Assembly: GCF_003721595.1 (NCBI RefSeq)
Contig: NZ_RJJR01000001.1
Coordinates: 620,001-684,000 of the forward strand
Length of the DNA stretch: 64,000 nt
Source of the DNA: Hanamia caeni
GTDB lineage: Bacteria; Bacteroidota; Bacteroidia; Chitinophagales; Chitinophagaceae
Direction: 5' to 3'
The translations under genes were made by a program, and so were the position numbers. The number at the start of each line of letters is the position of its first letter. Position 1 is the stretch's first letter. Positions 43,417 through 50,742 of the stretch are shown here, piece by piece. The notes beneath the pieces were generated by a model. That model was not told the DNA's origin. It did no database searches and saw only the letters and a program-made list of their open reading frames with translations.

Positions 43417-44497
43417 ATGACTACAGAATTATTAAAAGATTTGAGAGACCGGCTGATGGTCTTGAGGAGGTTTCTTTGACGTGGATAACCGCGAACAAAA
43501 AGTAAATAATGACAAACAACTTTCTCTTTCTCCGGGTTTCTGGGACGACAGCAAACGCGCTACTTCCATATTAAAATCTATAAAACTGAATGAATATTGG
43601 TTGAATATTTATTCTGATGTAAAAACAAAGATTGAAGATTTTTCTGTACTTTTTGAGTTTTGGAAAGAGGGCGAAGCGTCGGAAGAGGAAGCAAAAGAAG
43701 CCTACGACAGTGCTTTGAAAGCCACGGAGGAAGCAGAGTTTAAGAGCACACTGAACAAGCCCGAAGATGAAATGCCTGCCATATTGCAAATTAACAGCGG
43801 GGCAGGCGGAACAGAAAGCCAGGACTGGGCTGAAATGCTTTTGCGAATGTATCGTATGTACGGCGAAAGGCAAGGCTGGAGTGTTACCGAGCTTGATTAC
43901 CAGGATGGAGACGGCGCAGGAATTAAGAGTGCCACGTTACAGTTCGACGGCCCGTTTGCTTATGGATTTTTAAAGGCGGAAAGCGGTGTTCACAGGCTGG
44001 TACGCATTTCACCTTTCGACAGCAATGCCCGCAGGCATACCAGTTTTGCAAGCGTGTATGTATATCCGTTAATTGATGATTCAATAGATATAAAAGTAAG
44101 CCCGGCAGATGTGGAGTGGGCATTTTTCAGAAGCGGCGGTAGCGGCGGGCAAAATGTAAACAAAGTAGAGACTGCTGTAAGGCTTACGCATAAGCCGTCA
44201 GGCATAATTGTTGAATGTCAGCAAGCGCGTACCCAGGGCGAAAACCGGGAAAAAGCAATGGCAATGTTGAAAAGCCGCTTGTATGAAGAAGAAATGAGAA
44301 AACGCCAGGAGCAGCTCGATGTAAATAATGCATCAAAGAAAAAAATAGAGTGGGGTAGCCAGATTCGCAGTTATGTTTTTCACCCGTATAAAATGATAAA
44401 GGATCACAGAACCGATTTTGAGGTGGGAAATGTAGGGCCGGTGATGGATGGCGAGCTCGATGGATTTATAAAAGCGTACCTGATGATGGAGAATTAA
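43417..44497 (+). CDS. prfB: Peptide chain release factor 2 with programmed +1 frameshift
   Basis: The first frame (43417-43479) encodes 20 residues, ends in AGG-AGG-TTT-CTT, and meets a TGA followed by C. Skipping one base there continues in the frame opened by GAC at 43478 and gives a 359-residue protein, the usual RF2 length. The AGGAGG to CTT spacing (3 bases) and the TGA-C context match the classical RF2 autoregulatory site: when RF2 is scarce, termination at TGA is slow and the ribosome slips. The main frame holds the SPF specificity motif (RISPFDS, for UGA/UAA) and the GGQ catalytic loop ([11 protein letters not shown]). The GTG at 43481 is not the true start. Confidence 0.95.
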
Positions 44498-44500
44498 TTA

Positions 44501-44532
44501 GCTAATTAGCTAATTTGCTAATGTGCTAATGT
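44501..44532. repeat. Octamer tandem array, GCTAATNN
   Basis: Four exact 8-bp units (GCTAATTA, GCTAATTT, GCTAATGT, GCTAATGT) start right after the prfB stop codon. They are the same octamer family as at 3251-3298. The rest of the gap to 44622 holds looser AATTCAA repeats. Confidence 0.75.
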
Positions 44533-44622
44533 GAGCGTTCGAGAGAGGAAGAATGTAAGAGAGCGAACAGCAATTCAACAATAAAACAATATAACAATTC
44601 AGCAATAATTCAATAATTCAAT

Positions 44623-45786
44623 ATGTCTTCCATTCTTATAATAGATGATGAAAAAGCAATACGAAAAACGCTTTCTGAAATACTGGGATATGAAGGTTAT
44701 AAAATAGATGAGGCTTCTGATGGAGAAGAAGGATTGAGTAAATTCAAATCCAAGAATTACGATCTCGTTCTTTGCGATATAAAAATGCCGAAGTTGGATG
44801 GAATCGAATTTCTTGAAAAAGCAAAAGAAATCAATTCAGAAGTTCCCATTATTATTATAAGCGGTCACGGCAATATCGAAACGGCTGTTGAGGCTGTAAA
44901 AAAAGGCGCTTACGATTACATTTCAAAGCCGCCCGATCTTAACCGCATGCTCATAACACTGCGTAATGCGATGGACAAAAACACATTAGTAGCTGAAACC
45001 AAAATACTGAAAAGAAGGGTAAACAAAGTACAGGAAATCGTTGGCGAATCGCGCCCCATAAAAGAAATTAAAAACACGATTGACAAGATTGCACCTACTG
45101 AAGCCAGGGTCTTAATTACCGGTGAAAACGGCGTGGGTAAAGAATTGGTGGCCCGATGGATTCACCAGAAAAGCGCCCGTTCTTCCGGATCTTTGGTAGA
45201 AGTAAATTGTGCGGCAATTCCCGGAGAACTGATAGAGAGTGAATTATTTGGGCACGAAAAAGGAAGCTTTACCTCAGCCGTGAAGCAGCGAATAGGAAAA
45301 TTTGAACAGGCGAGTGGTGGTACTTTATTTCTTGATGAAATTGGCGACATGAGCCTAAATGCACAGGCGAAAGTTTTACGTGCCTTGCAGGAAGGAAAAA
45401 TAACAAGGGTAGGAGCTGACCGCGATATCAATGTGGATGTGCGTGTGATTGCAGCTACTAATAAAGATCTGTTGCAGGAAGTAGAGGAAAAAAGATTCCG
45501 GCTCGACCTTTATCACCGTCTTGGTGTTATTATTTTGCATGTGCCTAATCTGAATGAAAGGGCTTCTGATATTCCTTTATTGGTTGACAGGTTTCTTACC
45601 GATATAGCAGCAGAATATGGCCAGCCTAAAAAAGATATTGACAAGAAAGCAATGGATCTTTTACAAAAATATAAATGGACCGGCAATATCAGGGAGTTAA
45701 GAAATGTGGTAGAAAGGTTGATCATTCTGTCAGGCAAAATGATAACAGCCGAAGATGTGGAGAATTATGTGTTGCCAAAAAAATAA
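44623..45786 (+). CDS. Sigma-54-type response regulator (AAA+), no DNA-binding domain
   Basis: A 387-residue protein with a receiver domain (Asp52 in LCDIKMP is the phosphate acceptor; Lys in KPP) and a sigma-54 AAA+ domain from about 140 to 370. Walker A is GENGVGKE, Walker B GGTLFLDEIGD, and the arginine finger region RLDLYHRL is present. The loop that normally reads GAFTGA and touches sigma-54 reads GSFTSA here. The protein stops at VLPKK without the usual C-terminal Fis-type helix-turn-helix, so it may act from solution or on another target. No sensor kinase is adjacent. Confidence 0.88.
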   Translation: MSSILIIDDEKAIRKTLSEILGYEGYKIDEASDGEEGLSKFKSKNYDLVLCDIKMPKLDGIEFLEKAKEINSEVPIIIISGHGNIETAVEAVKKGAYDYISKPPDLNRMLITLRNAMDKNTLVAETKILKRRVNKVQEIVGESRPIKEIKNTIDKIAPTEARVLITGENGVGKELVARWIHQKSARSSGSLVEVNCAAIPGELIESELFGHEKGSFTSAVKQRIGKFEQASGGTLFLDEIGDMSLNAQAKVLRALQEGKITRVGADRDINVDVRVIAATNKDLLQEVEEKRFRLDLYHRLGVIILHVPNLNERASDIPLLVDRFLTDIAAEYGQPKKDIDKKAMDLLQKYKWTGNIRELRNVVERLIILSGKMITAEDVENYVLPKK

Positions 45787-45827
45787 ATCCGGATTTTAAG
45801 AAGCGTCTTTTATTGGAATGAAATAAT

Positions 45828-46472
45828 ATGAAGCACATTTATAACATCAGTGGTTTCGGAGCCGATGAAAGGATCTTTTCAAAAATTAATTTTGGCGATA
45901 ATGATGTTCATTTCATACAATGGAAAATTCCTGAAAAAAAAGAATCCATTGAGTCGTACGCTAAAAGAATGCAGTCAGAAATTTTGCACCCGAACCCCGT
46001 TTTAATAGGGCTTTCCTTTGGAGGAATGATGTCTGTTGAAATAGCGAAACTTATTCCCGTGGAAAAAATTATCCTGGTATCCAGCGTCTGCTGCCGTAAG
46101 GAATTGCCGCTTTACATGAAGCTGATTTCTGCATTAAATCTAAACAGGCTTATACCGATGAAGCCGTATCCCATTTTTGAACCAATTGAAAATTTTAATC
46201 TGGGTGTAGAAACGCATGAGCAAAAAATGCTGCTCAGGGAATACCGGCAGCATCTCAATTTAACCTATAGCAACTGGGCTATTGACCAGGTAGTGAACTG
46301 GCAAAATAAATGGATTCCGCCGAATTACATTCATATTCACGGAACAAAAGATCACATTTTTCCGATAAAGAATATTATTGATCCGGAATACAAAATTCTT
46401 AATGCAGGCCATTTGCTTTTAATGAACAATGCAGGCGAAGTAAACGAAATTTTAAAAAAGGAACTGGCTTAA
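45828..46472 (+). CDS. Alpha/beta hydrolase
   Basis: A 214-residue hydrolase-fold protein without signal peptide. The nucleophile elbow G-L-S63-F-G is intact, HIHGTKDHIFP carries the acid, and AGHLLLM holds the catalytic His. It is a small single-domain member with a short cap (about 95-145). The substrate is unknown; carboxylesterase-like activity is likely. It starts 41 bases after the response regulator gene, on the same strand. Confidence 0.82.
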   Translation: MKHIYNISGFGADERIFSKINFGDNDVHFIQWKIPEKKESIESYAKRMQSEILHPNPVLIGLSFGGMMSVEIAKLIPVEKIILVSSVCCRKELPLYMKLISALNLNRLIPMKPYPIFEPIENFNLGVETHEQKMLLREYRQHLNLTYSNWAIDQVVNWQNKWIPPNYIHIHGTKDHIFPIKNIIDPEYKILNAGHLLLMNNAGEVNEILKKELA

Positions 46473-46548
46473 GAACTTGATGAGGCTTTCCGTGTTAAAC
46501 TAATGATAACTATTTTCTTGCGCTATTTTATTAAGATATTTAATATGC

Positions 46549-46556
46549 TACATTTG
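46549..46556 (+). promoter_or_regulatory. -7 box of lepB
   Basis: TACATTTG matches TAnnTTTG exactly, 23 bases before the ATG of the signal peptidase gene. A TTTT lies 19 bases upstream (46526-46529) in place of the ideal TTTG. Confidence 0.4.
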
Positions 46557-46579
46557 TTGCCGTTAAAAAAAATTAGCTA

Positions 46580-48118
46580 ATGAGTATAGGTTTACTTCTT
46601 TTCATAATTGCTTCTGTTGCTGTTCTTATTGGTTTATATGGTATGTTTAAAAAAGCGGGAATTACGCCCTGGAAAGCATTGGTGCCATATTATAATACCT
46701 GGTGTATGGTCGAAAAAATGCAATTGAAAAAGATTTGGTTTTTCCTGCAATTTATACCAATCGCGGGGCAATTTGTAACTATCTGGATTAATATAAAATT
46801 CGTAGAACATTTCGGGCGTTTCGGATTAGGCCATCATTTTCTTACCGTATTTTTTCCTTTTATTTATTTTCCTTACCTCGGATTTTCTGACCAGGAAAGA
46901 TATGCTGGCACAATGGTAGTAAACAATTATAAAAAGGGAGCCATCCGCGAATGGGTTGATGCAGCAGTGTTTGCTATCGTTGCCGCTACGCTCATAAGAA
47001 CGTTTATTTTTGAGGCTTATACCATCCCAACACCATCTATGGAAAAGACTTTGCTGGTGAACGATTTTTTATTTGTCAGCAAGTTTGCATATGGGCCAAG
47101 ACTTCCGGAAACACCGCTTGCTTTGCCATTCATGCATCACACCATTATTGGCACCAACACAAAATCGTACGTAACCTGGATTGAAATTCCTTACACACGG
47201 TGGTTTGCAAAACCGGTAAAACGAGGCGATGTGGTGGTATTTAATTTTCCTGTAAACGATACGCTGATTAATGATGCGCAACACGGCAGCCAGATTACTT
47301 ATTACCAGGAAATACAGGCCAGGATGATGGCAGATCATATTTCAGAGCAGGAAGCCCGTCAACGAGTTTTGGATCAATATGGCGATCTCATCATTACCAG
47401 GCCTGTTGACAAACAGGAAAATTTTATCAAAAGATGTGTGGCTATTGCCGGCGATACTTTGCAGATTAAAAACAGGGTGATTTATATTGATGGTGTTGCA
47501 CAATCCTTGCCTGAATATCATGAATTCAATTATCTTGTTACCACCAAAAGCCCTCTTGATCCCGACCAATTGAACAGCATTGGAATTCACGACAGTAATG
47601 ATCCCAATAAAAACCAGGTGCAAATGGCTGGCACAAATACCTATATAATCGGAATGAGTGATGCAGAAAAATTGCAACTGAAACTATTACCGCAAGTGAA
47701 AGACATTGTACCGCAGCCTCTGAATGATTATGATAAAAGCCCGTTCCTTTTTCCGTATGAAGCCGGCAATGGCTGGACTGTGGACGATTATGGCCCTATA
47801 TGGATTCCTAAAAAAGGTGCTACTATCGAATTGACTGCTGAAAATATGAATCGTTACCGGCGTTGTATTGAAACATATGAACATAATAAGCTGGAACAAA
47901 AGAACGGCCGATATTATATAAATGACAAACCCGCAACTTCCTATACTTTTAAGATGGATTACTACTGGATGATGGGTGATAATCGTCATAATTCTCTTGA
48001 TAGCCGTTATTGGGGATTTGTTCCGGAAGATCATGTTGTAGGAAAGGCATCCATAATATGGTTTAGTTATGGAGATAGTGGTATCAGGTGGAGCAGGATA
48101 TTCAGAACTATTAAATAA
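46580..48118 (+). CDS. lepB: Signal peptidase I with DUF5684 N-terminal membrane domain
   Basis: A 512-residue inner-membrane protease that removes signal peptides from exported proteins. The first 120 residues have two or three helices and the GITPWKALVPYYNTW segment of DUF5684, not present in E. coli LepB. Then comes a helix (AAVFAIVAATLIRTFIFEAYTIPTPSMEKT) with the catalytic Ser near residue 153, KRGDVVVF, and a second conserved box with the catalytic Lys in FIKRCVAIAGD near residue 283. GDNRHNSLDSRYWGFVP is box E. A long insert (about 300-440) is typical of Bacteroidota forms. Confidence 0.92.
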   Translation: MSIGLLLFIIASVAVLIGLYGMFKKAGITPWKALVPYYNTWCMVEKMQLKKIWFFLQFIPIAGQFVTIWINIKFVEHFGRFGLGHHFLTVFFPFIYFPYLGFSDQERYAGTMVVNNYKKGAIREWVDAAVFAIVAATLIRTFIFEAYTIPTPSMEKTLLVNDFLFVSKFAYGPRLPETPLALPFMHHTIIGTNTKSYVTWIEIPYTRWFAKPVKRGDVVVFNFPVNDTLINDAQHGSQITYYQEIQARMMADHISEQEARQRVLDQYGDLIITRPVDKQENFIKRCVAIAGDTLQIKNRVIYIDGVAQSLPEYHEFNYLVTTKSPLDPDQLNSIGIHDSNDPNKNQVQMAGTNTYIIGMSDAEKLQLKLLPQVKDIVPQPLNDYDKSPFLFPYEAGNGWTVDDYGPIWIPKKGATIELTAENMNRYRRCIETYEHNKLEQKNGRYYINDKPATSYTFKMDYYWMMGDNRHNSLDSRYWGFVPEDHVVGKASIIWFSYGDSGIRWSRIFRTIK

Positions 48119-48195
48119 TTGGCATAACGGTTAGGCCAGTAAACGAAAAAATAGTATTCTTTTTTATTCTGGTAACGGCCATGCATATACGAAAA

Positions 48196-49281
48196 TCATT
48201 TCTCAGATTTCGAATTGAGAACCACCTTCACTTCTTCTTTAAGATGAGACTTTGATGCCTCAGCCAAGATAAAAGTTTCATAATAAGCCTTTATAAAAGC
48301 TGTGAGTGGCGTGGCTATCAGAGCGCCGGTTAATCCAAAAGCGCTTGCCATGGCAAGCATTACAAACAGGGTTGAAACAGGGTGTAGATTCATTGTAGAT
48401 GATCTTATTTTTGGCATCAGGAAGTCGCCGCTGATTTCGTCGAAAGCTACATAGAATACGAGCACCCATAAAGCTGTGATTGGATGAATGGATAATGCGA
48501 CTAATGTGGGCGGAATGGCCATGATATAAAAGCCCAGCTTGGGAATCATTTCAGCAAATAAGGTTAATCCTGCCCACACCCACACGCCGGGAATGCCCAT
48601 CAGCGAAAGAAAAATAAAAACTGCCACTGCTTCAATCAGCCCAACTATAAAATTAGACCACACCCAGCTTACCATCATTTTAGAAGCCGTAGCTAATGCC
48701 TCTGCTGCCTTTGGGCGTTTTTCTTTAGGAAAAATAAGAAGATAAGTTTCTACCAGCGGGGCTGGATTAATTAGCATATAAGCGATAATGCTGAAAAAAA
48801 CTACCAATAAAAATATTCCGCCGATGATGGTAAACGAAAAGCGACTTGCACTGGTTAGCAAACTCGTCGCCGAAGGGAGGTCATTTACGATATCCGCATT
48901 TATCATTAGTTTTTTCTGGAGCTGGGGATAATCTTTTAATAAAGAATTTAATTGTTCCTTCAGCGAAAAATAATAATCGGGGAGGTTGGAAACGAGCGTG
49001 GTTATCTGGCTTAAAATGCGCGGGATTACAAGCCATGCAATAAAAAATAAAAAAAGGAGCATTGCAAAAAAAACAATCAGCGCTGCCATAGTTCTGCTCA
49101 TCTTTTTTGAAACAAGCCACATAGTAGGGGCGTTCAACACCAATGTGAGAACTACGGCAAAGAAAAAAAGGAACAGTACATTGATAATCTCAAATGCAAA
49201 CCACAAACCCAGCACCACTGTGGCCGCAATCAATATCAGCCGCACATTTCTTTTATAATATTCATCTGCGGCTTTCGGCAT
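48196..49281 (-). CDS. AI-2E (PerM-like) family membrane protein
   Basis: A 361-residue polytopic protein with about eight transmembrane helices in the PerM/AI-2E pattern: helix pair at the start, a soluble segment (LPDYYFSLKEQLNSLLKDYPQLQKKLM) between helices 3 and 4, and the GFYIMAIPPTLVALSI and AFGLTGALIATPLTA segments near the end. Members transport or gate small solutes, including a sodium-proton antiporter and an autoinducer-2 exporter; the substrate here is not predictable. Convergent with lepB. Confidence 0.85.
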   Translation of the reverse strand: MPKAADEYYKRNVRLILIAATVVLGLWFAFEIINVLFLFFFAVVLTLVLNAPTMWLVSKKMSRTMAALIVFFAMLLFLFFIAWLVIPRILSQITTLVSNLPDYYFSLKEQLNSLLKDYPQLQKKLMINADIVNDLPSATSLLTSASRFSFTIIGGIFLLVVFFSIIAYMLINPAPLVETYLLIFPKEKRPKAAEALATASKMMVSWVWSNFIVGLIEAVAVFIFLSLMGIPGVWVWAGLTLFAEMIPKLGFYIMAIPPTLVALSIHPITALWVLVFYVAFDEISGDFLMPKIRSSTMNLHPVSTLFVMLAMASAFGLTGALIATPLTAFIKAYYETFILAEASKSHLKEEVKVVLNSKSEK

Positions 49282-49590
49282 AATTTATCCTTGCAAATAA
49301 TGAGAAAAAGGAGCGAAACGTTTTTATAAATCTTTTTCATAAAGTATGCCAAAATGAAAATTTTGGAAATCTGAATTCTTTCAATCCTGATATATCCCCA
49401 AAAAACTATCAGATCATCGATCGTGTTTAGATTTGGCAATAAAGAGTCAAAGAAAAAAAATTTGAAGGAAGGCTTCAAATTAAATATTATGAAGACGACA
49501 TTACCCGCGAAATGAAACTATAATTATTTGTCGTCTTACTGCTAAGGCAAATAAAAAATAAAATTATTGGATACTATTTATGCCTTCATA
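49282..49590. other. Intergenic region, 309 bases
   Basis: It holds the terminator at 49453-49481 and a 9-bp inverted repeat (AAGACGACA at 49492-49500, TGTCGTCTT at 49529-49537) with a 28-base spacer. I saw no gene. Confidence 0.5.
49453..49481 (-). terminator. Intrinsic terminator of the CHAP hydrolase gene
   Basis: A 9-bp stem (AATTTGAAG at 49459-49467 against CTTCAAATT at 49473-49481) with a 5-base loop; on the minus strand it continues into a T run. It lies about 110 bases after the CHAP hydrolase stop codon. Confidence 0.7.
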
Positions 49591-50364
49591 TCAAACCATG
49601 CTATAATCCAAAAATCCTTTTGTGATATCTACGATTTTTCTCCGGTTTAGCCGAAAAACGCCATAGCCATTAGAACTCAATTGCTGGTTTGTATTTCCTT
49701 CAATTGTAGTAAGTAAGCCTCCCTGTGAACTTTCAACCAGCCCGGTATGTCCGGCGCCGTTTCCATGGTCAATGATAAAAATAACGCCGGGTCTTACTAA
49801 AGAAGGGTCTCTAATCGCAGCCTGGCGCGTTATTTTCGGACAGCTAGCTCTTTGCCAATGGTCGAGACATCCCGCTGTTTTTACAAGAGGGTTGCGGGGC
49901 AGGTTTAATTGAGTGGAGGATTGTTGAAAGCACCAGTAAACAAATGCAGCGCACCAGCTATAATGCTGGCCAACAGGATTAAGGCCCACTGTTCTTAAAT
50001 AAGCATCCACCTGTGGTCCGCGGTTGCTGCCTGGCGGTGATTCAACTACTCCTATTTGCGAAGCGGCCACTGCTAAAGTTGTAATCAGCAGTTGTGAAGT
50101 AGATACGCTGGTGAGGGGCATATTTACCGGGCCAAATAGTATAGCCCAGGTGATAGGACCAACCTGCCCATCTGCTTTTAAAGGCGTGCCGGCAACGTCC
50201 ACGTGGCGTGTTTGAAACAGCTTAACGGCACTCACGGTATTGTTGTCAAAAACCCCATTTACCTTTATGGGGCCGCAACCCATAGCATTCAGTTGGTTTT
50301 GAATTGCAGATACGATTGTAGTGTCGGCTTCATTTTTTTTTACCACCCGGTTTGGATAATTCAT
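49591..50364 (-). CDS. Peptidoglycan-binding and CHAP-domain cell-wall hydrolase
   Basis: A 257-residue protein: a peptidoglycan-binding domain 1 repeat (about residues 15-80, IQNQLNAMGCGPIKVNGVFDNNTVSAVKLFQ, ending VGPITWAILFG), then a CHAP amidase/peptidase domain with Cys in YSWCAAFVYWCF near residue 140 and His in AGHTGLVE near residue 206, and the following EGNTN. It would cut peptide cross-links or the amide bond in peptidoglycan. It has no signal peptide, so export would need lysis, a phage-like route or an injection system. It stands alone. Confidence 0.82.
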   Translation of the reverse strand: MNYPNRVVKKNEADTTIVSAIQNQLNAMGCGPIKVNGVFDNNTVSAVKLFQTRHVDVAGTPLKADGQVGPITWAILFGPVNMPLTSVSTSQLLITTLAVAASQIGVVESPPGSNRGPQVDAYLRTVGLNPVGQHYSWCAAFVYWCFQQSSTQLNLPRNPLVKTAGCLDHWQRASCPKITRQAAIRDPSLVRPGVIFIIDHGNGAGHTGLVESSQGGLLTTIEGNTNQQLSSNGYGVFRLNRRKIVDITKGFLDYSMV

Positions 50365-50742
50365 AATTAAAGTTTTTACATGACTTATAAATGTTTAATT
50401 GAATTGCCTTAAATATTGGGTGTGAATATAGGTTTACCAACCAGGTCGAGCATGTTGTTTACTATCGTGAGCAAAATTGTTTTCCAATCTCATTAAGGCC
50501 ATGCGAATTGTAATTATTAGTGCGACTCACCTTAAGAAATATTTTATTGGAATGCAATCAAGCCAGGTCTATAGCGAAGTTAGCAGAATATTATATTTTT
50601 TACTTATTTATTTTTGTTTCAAAAAGCGGGTGAGAATTGCTATAATTTTCATCTGAACAATGGACAATGATGAAACAATCACAAAAAAAGAATGGCATCT
50701 TTATAAGTAAAAATGCCACCTCTTTATTATTTGGTATTCGGA
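50365..50742. other. Intergenic region, 378 bases
   Basis: The gap between the CHAP hydrolase start and the receptor stop codon. It holds the terminator at 50682-50718 and, next to 50365, whatever promoter serves the CHAP gene. I saw no gene or clear consensus box. Confidence 0.5.
50682..50718 (-). terminator. Probable terminator of the receptor gene
   Basis: TGGCAT (50693-50698) and ATGCCA (50713-50718) form a short stem with a 14-base, partly paired loop. On the minus strand it runs into a T-rich tract. It lies about 25 bases after the receptor stop codon. Confidence 0.6.

Noticed and set aside
43481..43483. GTG at 43481 as the start of prfB
   Set aside because: It would drop the conserved N-terminus; the upstream 20-codon frame plus the classical slip site explains the full-length protein.
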